DNA of 30,203 nt from an uncultured Ruminococcus sp. (GCA_947177345.1 CAMWUB010000002.1:1-30203), one strand, 5' to 3'. Shown: positions 22,977 to 30,203, numbered from the stretch's first letter. Notes: generated by a model from the sequence alone, not told the origin. Numbers and translations: made by a program.

Positions 22977-23381
22977 TTGGCACAGCAGAAAGGTAAAAAG
23001 GTTTCTACAATCAGAAGACGTAGAGAACGTAAAAATATCGAAAGTGGTGCAGTTCATATCCAGTCCACTTTCAATAACACAATTGTAACAATCACCGATA
23101 CAGCCGGTAATGCTATTTCATGGGCAAGTGCTGGTGAACTCGGTTTCAGAGGTTCTAAGAAGTCCACACCGTTCGCAGCTCAGACAGCTGCCGAAACAGC
23201 CGCTAAAGCTGCTATGGAACACGGTCTCAAGAACGTAGAAGTATACGTAAAAGGACCGGGAGCAGGTCGTGAGGCTGCAATCAGAGCACTTCAGACAGTA
23301 GGTCTTGAAGTCAAGATGATTAAGGACGTCACACCTATTCCGCATAATGGTTGCCGTCCGCCTAAGAGACGTCGTGTCTGA
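22977..23381 (+). CDS. rpsK: 30S ribosomal protein S11, TTG start
   Basis: 134 residues, starting at TTG (22977) 9 nt after GGAGG. The ATG at 22970 is in another frame and gives only MSFGTAER before a stop. It has the pattern RRRRERKNIESGAVHIQSTFNNTIVTITDTAGNAISWASAGELGFRGSKKSTPFAAQTAAE, and ends with VTPIPHNGCRPPKRRRV. S11 forms part of the 30S platform near the Shine-Dalgarno helix. Confidence 0.97.
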   Translation: MAQQKGKKVSTIRRRRERKNIESGAVHIQSTFNNTIVTITDTAGNAISWASAGELGFRGSKKSTPFAAQTAAETAAKAAMEHGLKNVEVYVKGPGAGREAAIRALQTVGLEVKMIKDVTPIPHNGCRPPKRRRV

Positions 23382-23402
23382 TTTAACAGGAGGTGTTTTA
23401 AA

Positions 23403-24002
23403 ATGGCAGTACAGAAAGAACCAATTCTCAAAAGATGCAGATATCTGGGTATCAGTCCGGCAGTAATGGGTGTTTCAAAGAAAGAATCTATCCGTTTCAA
23501 GAACGCCAACAACAGAAAGAAGATTTCTGAATACGGACTCCAGCTTAAAGAAAAGCAGAAGTTAAAGTTTATTTATGGTGTAGAGGAAAAACCTTTCGCA
23601 CACTATTATGAAATTGCTTCCAAGATGGATGGCAAGACCGGTGACAACCTCATTACTTGTCTCGAATCGAGACTTGACAGTGTTGTTTACAGAATGGGTC
23701 TCGCACTCACAAGACGTGAGGCAAGACAGCTTGTTGTTCATAGTCACTATACAGTAAACGGAAAGAAAGTAAATATCCCGTCATACAGAGTAAAAGTCGG
23801 CGATGTTATCGCTCTCCGTGAAAAAGACAGAACTTCTGAAAAGTTCAAGGCTACAGTTGAAGAAACCAAAGACAGACTCGTTCCGATATGGCTTGACGCT
23901 AAAAAGGACGATTTTTCAGCAACTGTAAACCGTCTTCCGTCAGCAGAGGATATTGACTACGAGGTTGCTACACACCTCATCGTCGAGTTGTATTCAAAGT
24001 AA
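23403..24002 (+). CDS. rpsD: 30S ribosomal protein S4, zinc-free type
   Basis: 199 residues. The C-terminal S4 domain is canonical (LESRLDSVVYRMGLALTRREARQLVVHSHYTVNGKKVNIPSYRVKVGDVIALREK). The N-terminus reads MAVQKEPILKRCRYLGISPAVMGVSKKE and has a single Cys, not the four-Cys zinc finger (CxxCRREG-type) of classical S4, so this is the C-minus form. S4 is a primary assembly protein of the 30S; in several bacteria S4 represses the alpha operon through its mRNA. Confidence 0.97.
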   Translation: MAVQKEPILKRCRYLGISPAVMGVSKKESIRFKNANNRKKISEYGLQLKEKQKLKFIYGVEEKPFAHYYEIASKMDGKTGDNLITCLESRLDSVVYRMGLALTRREARQLVVHSHYTVNGKKVNIPSYRVKVGDVIALREKDRTSEKFKATVEETKDRLVPIWLDAKKDDFSATVNRLPSAEDIDYEVATHLIVELYSK

Positions 24003-24066
24003 TATTCATAGTGCTTGAATTATTTAAACTCGAAAAAAACAGTTATTGCGAAATAGGAGGGTTTTT

Positions 24067-25032
24067 ATGCTGGAGAAAATCAATAAGCCTGATATAGAAA
24101 TTGTCGAGCTTAAAAGTGACGGCAAATACGGCAAATTCGTTTTAGCACCGCTGGAGCGTGGATACGGTATAACACTGGGAAACAGCCTCCGTCGTGTGTT
24201 ACTCTCCTCACTTCCGGGTGTGGCTGTAACTTCCGTAAAGCTTTCGGGCAAGAACGGTACGGTTCACCATGAATTATCGACTATTCCGGGCGTTAAGGAA
24301 GACGTTACGGAAATTATCCTCAGTATTAAGGGACTTACTGCAAAACTTCAGGGTGAAGGTCCTAAGACGGCATATATAGAAGCAGAGGGTGAATGTGAAA
24401 TCACTGCTGGCGATATAAAATGTGATTCCGAGGTTGTTATTCTCGACCCTGGTATGCATATTGCCACTCTCGGCAAGGACGCTAAACTTTACATGGAAAT
24501 TACTATCGACAAGGGCAGAGGTTATGTTTCTGCTGAACGTAACAAGAAACAGGTAAATCTTCCTGTTGACGTTATTGCAGTTGACAGCATCTATACACCT
24601 GTTCTTAAAGTAAACTATACTGTAGAAGATACCCGTCTTGGTCAGGTAACTGACTATGATAAGCTCACTATAGAGGTATGGACAGACGGTACAATTTCCG
24701 CTAAAGAGGCACTGTCACAGGCGGCAAATCTTCTTAATGAACATCTTAAACTGTTCATTGACCTTTCAGAAGAGTCATCAATGGACCCTGTTCTTGTTGA
24801 ACCTAACGACAAGGGCAAGGAAAAAATACTTGAGATGACCATTGAAGACCTTGATTTGTCTGTACGTTCATTCAATTGTCTGAAACGTGCCGGAATCAAT
24901 ACAGTAGATGACCTTATTAATAAATCTGAGGAAGAAATGATGAAGGTTAGAAACCTTGGAAAGAAATCTTTCGATGAGGTTAAGGAAAAGCTCCAGTCAC
25001 TTGGCTTTGACCTTTCCTCCGAAGAAGAATAA
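24067..25032 (+). CDS. rpoA: DNA-directed RNA polymerase subunit alpha
   Basis: 321 residues. ATG at 24067 follows TAGGAGG; an in-frame ATG at 24046 lies before the ribosome-binding site and is rejected. The N-terminal domain shows KYGKFVLAPLERGYGITLGNSLRRVLLSSLPG and EDVTEIILSIKGL, and the C-terminal domain, after a linker near residue 245, shows IEDLDLSVRSFNCLKRAGINTVDDLINKSEEEMMKVRNLGKKSFDEVKEKL. Alpha nucleates polymerase assembly and contacts promoter UP elements. Located in the alpha operon between rpsD and rplQ, as usual. Confidence 0.98.
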   Translation: MLEKINKPDIEIVELKSDGKYGKFVLAPLERGYGITLGNSLRRVLLSSLPGVAVTSVKLSGKNGTVHHELSTIPGVKEDVTEIILSIKGLTAKLQGEGPKTAYIEAEGECEITAGDIKCDSEVVILDPGMHIATLGKDAKLYMEITIDKGRGYVSAERNKKQVNLPVDVIAVDSIYTPVLKVNYTVEDTRLGQVTDYDKLTIEVWTDGTISAKEALSQAANLLNEHLKLFIDLSEESSMDPVLVEPNDKGKEKILEMTIEDLDLSVRSFNCLKRAGINTVDDLINKSEEEMMKVRNLGKKSFDEVKEKLQSLGFDLSSEEE

Positions 25033-25079
25033 ACCTATAAATCGTGCTTTTACGCACTGTATGAAAAGGAGTGAATTAC

Positions 25080-25421
25080 ATGCCGGGTACAAGAAAGCTG
25101 GGCAGAACATCTGACCATAGAAAAGCAATGCTCAGAGGCATGGTAACTTTCCTTCTTGAAAACGGTCAGATTGAAACAACCGTTACAAGAGCTAAGGAAG
25201 TTCGTGCTGTAGCAGAAAAGATGATTACTATCGGTAAAAATAATAATCTGCACTCCAAGCGTCAGGTAATGTCATACGTAACTAAGGAATCCGTCGCAAA
25301 GAAACTTTTCGACGAGATTGCACCTAAGTATGCCGATAAAAACGGTGGTTATACACAGATTATAAAAATCGGTCCTCGCCGTGGTGACGCTGCTGAAATG
25401 GCTATTATCAAGCTGGTTTGA
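25080..25421 (+). CDS. rplQ: 50S ribosomal protein L17
   Basis: 113 residues. The ATG at 25080 lies 8 nt after AAGGAG; a GTG at 25071 overlaps the site. It opens MPGTRKLGRTSDHRKAMLRGMVTFLLENGQIETTVTRAKEVRAVAEKMITIGK and ends KIGPRRGDAAEMAIIKLV, typical of short L17. Last gene of the supercluster, followed by a strong terminator. Confidence 0.98.
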   Translation: MPGTRKLGRTSDHRKAMLRGMVTFLLENGQIETTVTRAKEVRAVAEKMITIGKNNNLHSKRQVMSYVTKESVAKKLFDEIAPKYADKNGGYTQIIKIGPRRGDAAEMAIIKLV

Positions 25422-25446
25422 TTGGCAGATTCTATATAAAAACAAG

Positions 25447-25475
25447 CCGTTCTCTTTCGGGAGAACGGTTTTTTT
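25447..25475 (+). terminator. Intrinsic terminator at the end of the S10-spc-alpha operon
   Basis: CCGTTCTC (25447-25454) pairs with GAGAACGG (25461-25468), loop TTTCGG, followed by seven T. A poor A-tract upstream means it acts mainly on the plus strand; the converging minus-strand gene ends at 25495. Confidence 0.92.
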
Positions 25476-25494
25476 GTGTTTTGCGTGTTAAATT

Positions 25495-25992
25495 TTAATG
25501 ACGTTTAATTTTTTCCGGATAAAGTTTTTCAATGAATCTGTATAACTGCATAAGTTTAATATCGTCTGTAGTACCGTCTATGCTGTTATCAATATCTTCT
25601 AATTCAAGAGTATCGTTAAGCCTTAATGTTGTACCATTTTTAAGGCGGAAAACTATTTCAAAACGGTGATTATAGCCGTAACGTGTGCGTTCATGGATTA
25701 CCTTATAGTGTACAGATTTAACATCACCGAAATTAACCGTATTGTCATACCATAACCATTTCCAGTATATTTTTTCCGCACCATATTCGACAGTTGTTGG
25801 TCTGCTTGCGATATAACAGCCGATAACAAAAATAATCAATAAAATTACTCTGGAAATAAAAGCGGTCTGTTTGTTCACCATCACCTTAATAACAGGACAT
25901 ATTAACAAAAATGATATTGTCCATAACACAGTAAAGGCTTTAAATATGATACTGAAAAGGAAAGATTCGTTATTTATTTTAAAACTTTTCAT
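25495..25992 (-). CDS. Small membrane protein with PH-like beta domain, paralogue 2
   Basis: 165 residues; the ATG at 25992 follows CGGAGGTATCAAA. Two hydrophobic segments near the N-terminus (FKAFTVLWTISFLLICPVI and FISRVILLIIFVIGCYIA) are followed by a soluble part: TTVEYGAEKIYWKWLW, KSVHYKVIHERTRYGYNHRFEIVFRLKNGTTLRLND and IKLMQLYRFIEKLYPEK. The sheet-then-helix pattern recalls a bacterial PH-like domain but I cannot confirm it. It shares strong identity with the upstream gene, including at the DNA level, so it is a tandem duplication. Function unknown; third gene of the crcB operon. Confidence 0.8.
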   Translation of the reverse strand: MKSFKINNESFLFSIIFKAFTVLWTISFLLICPVIKVMVNKQTAFISRVILLIIFVIGCYIASRPTTVEYGAEKIYWKWLWYDNTVNFGDVKSVHYKVIHERTRYGYNHRFEIVFRLKNGTTLRLNDTLELEDIDNSIDGTTDDIKLMQLYRFIEKLYPEKIKRH

Positions 25993-26005
25993 TTTGATAC
26001 CTCCG

Positions 26006-26512
26006 TTAATATGTATCATTTTTAATAAATCCGGTACATTTTTCCGGATAAACATTTTCAATAAACCTGTATAACTGCATAAGTTTAATATTATCAGGAA
26101 CGCCATTTATACTATTGTCAATATCGTTTAATTCAAGACGGTCATTGAGTCGTAATTCCATACTGTCTGTGAGTTGGAAGACTATTTCAAAGCGGTGTGT
26201 ATAGCCATAACGTGTCCGCTCGTGGACTATAGTATAATGAACGGAATCAACCTTGTTGAAATCGGCAGTATATTCAAGAAATAACCACTTCCATTTTACT
26301 TTGTTCGTATCATATTCAACAGTGGTTTTTCTGCTGTCAATATACCAGCCGATACCAATAATAATCAACAGAATTACGATTGAAAGAAACACAGCAATTA
26401 ATTTTGTCATAATACAACATATTATAAACATTAATATTAACCATAAAACTGAAAGAGCTATAGCTATATCACGTGAAAATTCAGGTGTATGATTTACTTC
26501 AAGTTTTTTCAT
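26006..26512 (-). CDS. Small membrane protein with PH-like beta domain, paralogue 1
   Basis: 168 residues; ATG at 26512 lies after TGGAGGTATCAGA and overlaps the crcB stop by 4 nt (ATGA). It has two membrane segments (about residues 20-60) and the same soluble domain as its neighbour: TTVEYDTNKVKWKWLF, VDSVHYTIVHERTRYGYTHRFEIVFQL, LRLNDRLELNDIDNSINGVPDNIKLMQLYRFIENVYPE. Only 13 nt separate it from paralogue 2. No enzymatic motif. Translational coupling to crcB suggests linked expression; whether it has any role in fluoride handling is unknown. Confidence 0.82.
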   Translation of the reverse strand: MKKLEVNHTPEFSRDIAIALSVLWLILMFIICCIMTKLIAVFLSIVILLIIIGIGWYIDSRKTTVEYDTNKVKWKWLFLEYTADFNKVDSVHYTIVHERTRYGYTHRFEIVFQLTDSMELRLNDRLELNDIDNSINGVPDNIKLMQLYRFIENVYPEKCTGFIKNDTY

Positions 26513-26862
26513 TCTGATACCTCCATGCCGAGCATCACGCCGATAAGGCATAATACTATACTTAAAAATATATAGATTAACGCAAGTATAATATGATGAT
26601 TTTCTATCAGATTAAAAGTTTCGAGTGAGAACGTCGAAAAAGTAGTGAATCCACCACAAAGACCGGTTTTCAGAAATAAAAGAGAATTTTCGGACAGTCC
26701 TTTTTTTATAGCAAATCCGTTAATCAGACCTATAAGAAATGCCCCGGCAAAATTCGTAATCAGTGTAAGAAACGGAAAATCACTCCGGAATGGTATCAGG
26801 CTTATGCAGTATCTTAAAACCGCTCCGAGACCACCGCCGAGTAGTATATATAAATAATTCAT
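26509..26862 (-). CDS. crcB: Fluoride ion channel CrcB/FluC
   Basis: 117 residues with four membrane segments, the size of a Fluc subunit. Family motifs: GGGLGAVLRYCISL near the start, the pore Asn in LITNFAGAFLIGLINGF, and the GLCGGFTTFSTFSLE segment that holds the central sodium site and the Phe box. It exports fluoride as an antiparallel dimer. Only one crcB is visible, so it is probably a homodimer or has a partner elsewhere. Its ribosome-binding site is GGAGG, 8 nt upstream of the ATG. The promoter leaves a very short 5' UTR, so no fluoride riboswitch can be present. Confidence 0.95.
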   Translation of the reverse strand: MNYLYILLGGGLGAVLRYCISLIPFRSDFPFLTLITNFAGAFLIGLINGFAIKKGLSENSLLFLKTGLCGGFTTFSTFSLETFNLIENHHIILALIYIFLSIVLCLIGVMLGMEVSE

Positions 26863-26882
26863 AAAATCGCCTCCATGAATAA

Positions 26883-26911
26883 ATTATATCATTAAACTTT
26901 GGAAAAGTCAA
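26883..26911 (-). promoter_or_regulatory. Promoter of the crcB operon
   Basis: Minus strand: TTGACT (26906-26911), 17-nt spacer, TATAAT (26883-26888). It abuts the groEL terminator. The predicted transcript starts about 15 nt before the ATG. Confidence 0.85.
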
Positions 26912-26947
26912 CAAAAAAAGCAGTTTCCGGAATACAGAAACTGCTTT
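26912..26947 (-). terminator. Intrinsic terminator of groESL
   Basis: On the minus strand AAAGCAGTTTC and GAAACTGCTTT (26918-26928 with 26937-26947) form an 11-bp stem with an 8-nt loop, followed by further T. The last bases touch the -35 box of the crcB promoter. Confidence 0.9.
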
Positions 26948-26962
26948 AAAAAGTTTTATTTA

Positions 26963-28585
26963 TTAATACATACCACCGGCAGGCATTGCAGGAGCAGGCG
27001 GAACATCTTCCTTTATGTCTGCAACGAGGCTTTCAGTAGTGAGTACCATAGCGGCAACAGATGCAGCATTCTGAAGTGCTGAACGTGTAACTTTGGTAGG
27101 GTCAACGATACCGGCAGGAATCATATCACAGTATACTTCCTTGTAAGCGTCGAAACCATAGCCTACTTTTCGTGAACGTCTTATTTTGTCAACGATTACG
27201 CTACCTTCGAGACCGGCATTTTCAGCAATCTGACGTACAGGGGCTTCGAGAGCCTTGAGAATTATTTTAGCACCTGTTTTTTCGTCGCCGTCGAGTGATG
27301 GGAGAAGTTTTTCAACAGCCGGAATAGCATTAATGTAAGCTGTACCACCACCGGCAACGATACCCTCTTCAACGGCAGCCTTTGTAGCGGCGAGTGCGTC
27401 TTCAATGCGGAGTTTCTTTTCTTTCATTTCGATTTCAGTAGCAGCACCGACTTTTATTACGGCTACACCACCGGCGAGTTTAGCAAGTCTTTCCTGAAGT
27501 TTTTCCCTGTCGAAGTCTGAAGTAGTAGTTTCGATAGCGGCACGAATCTGATTTACTCTTGACTTGATAGCATCCTTATCGCCAGCACCGTCGACAATAA
27601 TAGTATTTTCTTTCTGAATGAGAACCTGTTTAGCCTGACCGAGCTGACTAATCTGTGTATCAGTAAGTTCAAGACCGAGTTCAGAAGTAATAACTTCACC
27701 ACCTGTAAGAATAGCAATATCTTTAAGCATTTCCTTACGTCTGTCACCGAATCCGGGAGCTTTTACGCCTGCAACCTTGAAAGTACCACGCAGATTATTA
27801 AGGATAATAGTTGTAAGAGCCTCACCCTCTATGTCCTCAGCGATAATGACAAGTTTTCTGCCCATTTTAACAATCTGTTCGAGGAGCGGAAGAATTTCCT
27901 GAATTGAAGAAATTTTCTTGTCTGTTATAAGAATGAATGCATCATCATAAACGGCTTCCATTTTGTCAGTATCTGTTACCATGTATGGTGAAATGTAACC
28001 TCTGTCAAACTGCATACCCTCTACAACTTCGCTGTAAGTATCAGCTGTTTTGCTTTCTTCGAGAGTAATAACGCCGTCAGCGGTAACTTTTTCCATAGCT
28101 TCTGCGATAAGTTTTCCTACTGCCTCGTCAGCGGAAGAAACCGTACCAACTCTTGCTATATCCTCACTGCCTGAAACTTCCTTAGAGTTGTCAGTGATTG
28201 ACTTTACAGCGGTATCTACAGCTTTTGCGATACCTTTCTTGATAATCATTGGATTAGCACCGGCAGCAATATTTTTCATGCCCTCTCGCACGATAGTCTG
28301 TGCAAGAAGTGTAGCTGTTGTAGTACCGTCACCGGCAGCGTCGTTAGTTTTTGTAGCGACTTCTTTTACAAGCTGTGCGCCCATGTTCTCGAAAGCGTCT
28401 TCAAGTTCGATGTCCTTAGCGATAGTAACGCCGTCGTTAGTTATGAGGGGTGCACCGAACTTCTTATCAAGAACAACGTTTCTGCCCTTAGGACCCATAG
28501 TAATTCTTACAGTATCAGCGAGCTTATCAATACCGGACTGAAGTGCCTTTCTTGCGTCCTCGCCGTATTTAATATCTTTAGCCAT
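26963..28585 (-). CDS. groEL: Chaperonin GroEL (60 kDa, Hsp60)
   Basis: 540 residues, normal length. It starts MAKDIKYGEDARKALQSGIDKLADTVRITMGPKGRNVVLDKKFGAP, has the ATP-binding GDGTTTATLLAQ (Asp-Gly-Thr-Thr), and the AAVEEGIVAGGGTAYINA segment. The C-terminal tail is Pro/Ala-rich and ends AMPAGGMY, shorter and less regular than the repeated GGM of many GroEL proteins, but the GGM core remains. It folds proteins in a double heptameric ring with GroES. Second gene of the bicistronic groESL operon under CIRCE. Confidence 0.98.
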   Translation of the reverse strand: MAKDIKYGEDARKALQSGIDKLADTVRITMGPKGRNVVLDKKFGAPLITNDGVTIAKDIELEDAFENMGAQLVKEVATKTNDAAGDGTTTATLLAQTIVREGMKNIAAGANPMIIKKGIAKAVDTAVKSITDNSKEVSGSEDIARVGTVSSADEAVGKLIAEAMEKVTADGVITLEESKTADTYSEVVEGMQFDRGYISPYMVTDTDKMEAVYDDAFILITDKKISSIQEILPLLEQIVKMGRKLVIIAEDIEGEALTTIILNNLRGTFKVAGVKAPGFGDRRKEMLKDIAILTGGEVITSELGLELTDTQISQLGQAKQVLIQKENTIIVDGAGDKDAIKSRVNQIRAAIETTTSDFDREKLQERLAKLAGGVAVIKVGAATEIEMKEKKLRIEDALAATKAAVEEGIVAGGGTAYINAIPAVEKLLPSLDGDEKTGAKIILKALEAPVRQIAENAGLEGSVIVDKIRRSRKVGYGFDAYKEVYCDMIPAGIVDPTKVTRSALQNAASVAAMVLTTESLVADIKEDVPPAPAMPAGGMY

Positions 28586-28621
28586 GATAAATCAATCTCC
28601 TTTTTTTAAGATAAAACGGAA

Positions 28622-28894
28622 TTATTCCACAACAGCGAGAATATCTTCCATTTTAACGATGATGTATTCTTCACCGTCGAGTTTAACATTAGTACCGGAG
28701 TACTTGGAAATGAGAACCTTGTCACCCTTAGTGACTTCCATTTTAACGTCAGCAGTGCCGACACCTACTTCAACGACTTCGGCAACCTCTGGCTTTTCCT
28801 TAGCGGAACTTGTAAGGATAATACCGCCTTTGGTAGTTTCCTCAGCCTCTGTCATCTTGAGGACAACTCTGTCCTGTAATGGTCTGATAGACAT
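28622..28894 (-). CDS. groES: Co-chaperonin GroES (10 kDa)
   Basis: 90 residues; the ATG at 28894 follows ACAGGAGG, 8 nt away; an in-frame ATG upstream (28918) lacks a site. It has MSIRPLQDRVVLKMTEAEETTKGGIILTSSAKEKP, with the mobile loop, and KVLISKYSGTNVKLDGEEYIIVKMEDILAVVE. GroES caps the GroEL ring. It lies 36 nt before groEL and 27 nt after the CIRCE element. Confidence 0.98.
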   Translation of the reverse strand: MSIRPLQDRVVLKMTEAEETTKGGIILTSSAKEKPEVAEVVEVGVGTADVKMEVTKGDKVLISKYSGTNVKLDGEEYIIVKMEDILAVVE

Positions 28895-28921
28895 AACATA
28901 TACCTCCTGTAAAATCATGGT

Positions 28922-28948
28922 TTAGCACTCTGTCTCTTTGAGTGCTAA
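28922..28948. promoter_or_regulatory. CIRCE operator (HrcA-binding site)
   Basis: TTAGCACTC (28922-28930), 9-nt spacer, GAGTGCTAA (28940-28948): a perfect inverted repeat equal to the CIRCE consensus. HrcA binds it and represses groESL until heat stress. No hrcA gene is in the window. Confidence 0.97.
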
Positions 28949-28952
28949 TTAT

Positions 28953-28980
28953 ATTTTACCACCTTTTTCGCAGAAATCAA
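28953..28980 (-). promoter_or_regulatory. Probable promoter of groESL
   Basis: Minus strand TTGATT (28975-28980), 16-nt spacer, TAAAAT (28953-28958), directly upstream of CIRCE so that the transcript would start in or near the operator. An overlapping TATAAT at 28949-28954 is a rival -10 box without a good -35. Confidence 0.6.
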
Positions 28981-29109
28981 GTGTATTCGCAAAATTTTCA
29001 TAAAAATCTTCTATATGCACAAATGTAAAAGTACTATGTGGAAAAAACTGTAATAAGTAATCAAAAATAAATCAAGTACATAGTTTAAGTAAAAATTTCC
29101 TGTAATGAC

Positions 29110-29138
29110 TTGAAATTTTCTGAAATATATGTTATAAT
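29110..29138 (+). promoter_or_regulatory. Promoter of yajC
   Basis: TTGAAA (29110-29115), 17-nt spacer, TATAAT (29133-29138). The ATG of yajC is 34 nt below the -10 box. The 130-bp stretch before it (28981-29109) is AT-rich and shows no gene. Confidence 0.82.
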
Positions 29139-29171
29139 AACGAATATATCAAAAGAATGGAGAGTTTAATT

Positions 29172-29735
29172 ATGAAAAAGAAATTAACAGGTATTATGAT
29201 GGCACTGTCAGTTACGACTTATTCGGTGATAACATCAGGAATTATTGCGTTTGCGGACGGTGAGGAATCCGCTGTAGCAACAACCGTTGCCGGTAGTAAT
29301 ACCGCACCAGTAGAGACGGGTTCAGTGTTCTGGACACTTATTTTTCCGCTTATAATAATGTTTGCACTGTTGTATTTCATGGTTATAAGACCTCAGAAAA
29401 AACGTGACGGAGAATTAAAAGCAATGCAGGAAAGCCTTGAAGTTGGCGACGAGATTGTAACAGGTGGCGGAATAGTCGGAATAGTTGTATCTACCGGTGA
29501 AGATACCGTTGTTATCGAAACTGGTGGAGCAAGACACAAACTCAGAATAAAAACATGGGCTATTACTGAAAACGTCACAGCACAGGAACGTGTAAAGGCT
29601 ATGCAGTCTGCTGAAAAAAAGAAAAAGGAATCCGCACTTGCATCAGCCGGAGTTGTTTCCGATGAACCCGAAAAGAAACCTAAAAAACTTAAGAAAATTG
29701 AAGAAAATACCGGAAAAGACAGTAACAAGGAATAA
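29172..29735 (+). CDS. yajC: Preprotein translocase subunit YajC
   Basis: 187 residues, longer than the ~110 of the classical protein. The ATG at 29172 lies after GGAGAG; an in-frame ATG at 29157 overlaps that site. There is a hydrophobic N-terminus (possible signal or first membrane segment, about residues 5-28, ending IIAFADG), a linker, then the YajC core: VFWTLIFPLIIMFALLYFMVI then RPQKKRDGELKAMQESLEVGDEIVTGGGIVGIVV and TGGARHKLRIKTWAI. The last 55 residues form a Lys/Glu-rich tail. YajC is an accessory of SecDF. The extra N-terminal segment occurs in some Clostridia. Confidence 0.95.
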   Translation: MKKKLTGIMMALSVTTYSVITSGIIAFADGEESAVATTVAGSNTAPVETGSVFWTLIFPLIIMFALLYFMVIRPQKKRDGELKAMQESLEVGDEIVTGGGIVGIVVSTGEDTVVIETGGARHKLRIKTWAITENVTAQERVKAMQSAEKKKKESALASAGVVSDEPEKKPKKLKKIEENTGKDSNKE

Positions 29736-29745
29736 TATTACATAT

Positions 29746-29789
29746 CTCCGCATAGAATTATAATAAATTCTTATGCGGAGGTTGTTTTT
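29746..29789 (+). promoter_or_regulatory. Hairpin overlapping the ribosome-binding site of the next gene
   Basis: CTCCGCATA-GAATT (29746-29759) pairs with AATTC-T-TATGCGGAG (29766-29780): 14 bp with one bulged T. Its 3' arm contains GGAG of the GGAGG site (29777-29781). It is followed by GTTGTTTTT, so it may be a terminator that reads into the gene, or a switch that hides the ribosome-binding site. Confidence 0.6.
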
Positions 29790-30203
29790 ATGCGTCGACA
29801 TCGTAAAAGCGTGTGGACAAACAGTATAACAAGTCTTACAATATCGGTACTTGTAGGTATTTCTCTTATATTTATTATATCGTTATTATTGGCAGTAGTG
29901 ATGTATTGTATTCTCGGCGATATGAAAGTATCTACAGTTTTTTCTGTAATAGCACTGGTAATCGGAACTTATTCCAGTACATATTTTTGTGGTAAATTCC
30001 GCCGGAAACACGGACTTGCCGAGGGTATAATATGTGGTGTTATAATATATACTTTCATAGCGATATGCGGAGTTGTTTTTTTAGGTGAGCTTACCGGAAT
30101 AAAAAAATTACTTCTGCTTACAGTTTCGGGAGCAATAGGAGGAGTTACCGGAGTAAATTCAAAACGTCCTAAAAATTTCACGGAATATAAATCAGTTCAT
30201 AAT
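29790..30203 (+). CDS. TIGR04086-like membrane protein, 3' end outside window
   Basis: At least 138 residues with no stop before the window ends. The ATG at 29790 follows GGAGG (29777-29781) with an 8-nt gap. Four hydrophobic segments are visible: TISVLVGISLIFIISLLLAVVMYCI, STVFSVIALVIGTYSSTYFCG, GLAEGIICGVIIYTFIAICGVVFL and KLLLLTVSGAIGGVTGV. This layout with SxLxxG-type starts and a small fourth segment is that of the TIGR04086/DUF3792 family, often found next to yajC in Clostridia. The N-terminus is basic (MRRHRKSVW). Function unknown; possible membrane accessory. Confidence 0.75.
   Translation, partial: MRRHRKSVWTNSITSLTISVLVGISLIFIISLLLAVVMYCILGDMKVSTVFSVIALVIGTYSSTYFCGKFRRKHGLAEGIICGVIIYTFIAICGVVFLGELTGIKKLLLLTVSGAIGGVTGVNSKRPKNFTEYKSVHN

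Noticed and set aside
22970..22996. ATG-started reading frame just before rpsK
   Set aside because: Stops after eight codons and is out of frame; the TTG at 22977 gives the full S11.
26863..26911. Fluoride riboswitch before crcB
   Set aside because: The promoter lies about 20 bp upstream of the ATG; no room for the aptamer and no matching motif.
28050..28541. 163-codon open frame on the plus strand opposite groEL
   Set aside because: It is the antisense shadow of groEL, has no ribosome-binding site, and reads as Ser/Val/Ala-rich reverse-frame sequence.

Overview
The window reads as chromosomal DNA from a low-GC Firmicute, most likely a Ruminococcus-like member of the Oscillospiraceae (Clostridia). 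Supporting signs are AGGAGG ribosome-binding sites, TTGACA/TATAAT promoters with 17-nt spacers, a perfect CIRCE operator at groESL, a zinc-type S14 and the yajC / TIGR04086-like neighbourhood. The genus is inferred from general resemblance and was not tested.

Layout. (1) 1-2.2 kb, + strand: a tandem pair of paralogous lipoproteins, the first cut by the window edge, then an orphan SAM-dependent methyltransferase-like protein between two nearly identical terminator stems. (2) 2.25-5.04 kb, - strand: an operon from one perfect consensus promoter, in transcription order a histidine phosphatase, a multi-pass membrane protein, an RluA-type pseudouridine synthase and luxS. An XRE regulator is transcribed divergently. 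(3) 6.0-7.8 kb, - strand: a stand-alone TrpB2-type PLP enzyme translationally coupled to a small MORN-like repeat protein. (4) 8.2-9.4 kb, + strand: a membrane acyltransferase-3 protein with a 19-bp inverted repeat just upstream of its promoter.

(5) 9.5-25.5 kb, + strand: one complete S10-spc-alpha supercluster: rpsJ rplC rplD rplW rplB rpsS rplV rpsC rplP rpmC rpsQ rplN rplX rplE rpsN rpsH rplF rplR rpsE rpmD rplO secY adk map, a KOW protein, infA rpmJ rpsM rpsK rpsD rpoA rplQ. It starts with a strong promoter and a leader of about 325 nt that contains several hairpins, an internal intrinsic terminator and a second region with two competing folds. It ends at a strong terminator after rplQ. 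These genes supply ribosomal proteins, the Sec channel, adenylate kinase, methionine aminopeptidase, IF-1 and RNA polymerase alpha.

(6) 25.5-26.9 kb, - strand: a fluoride-channel gene (crcB/fluC) followed by two tandem paralogous small membrane proteins. (7) 27-28.9 kb, - strand: groES-groEL under CIRCE/HrcA control. (8) 29.1 kb to the end, + strand: yajC and a TIGR04086-like membrane protein that runs off the window.

Most of the window is housekeeping. The least explained pieces are the leader RNA upstream of rpsJ, the inverted repeat before the acyltransferase, the apparently non-ATG pseudouridine-synthase gene nested in its upstream neighbour, the TrpB2/MORN pair, and a hairpin that buries the ribosome-binding site of the last gene. 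I see no CRISPR array, tRNA, rRNA, insertion sequence or phage module.
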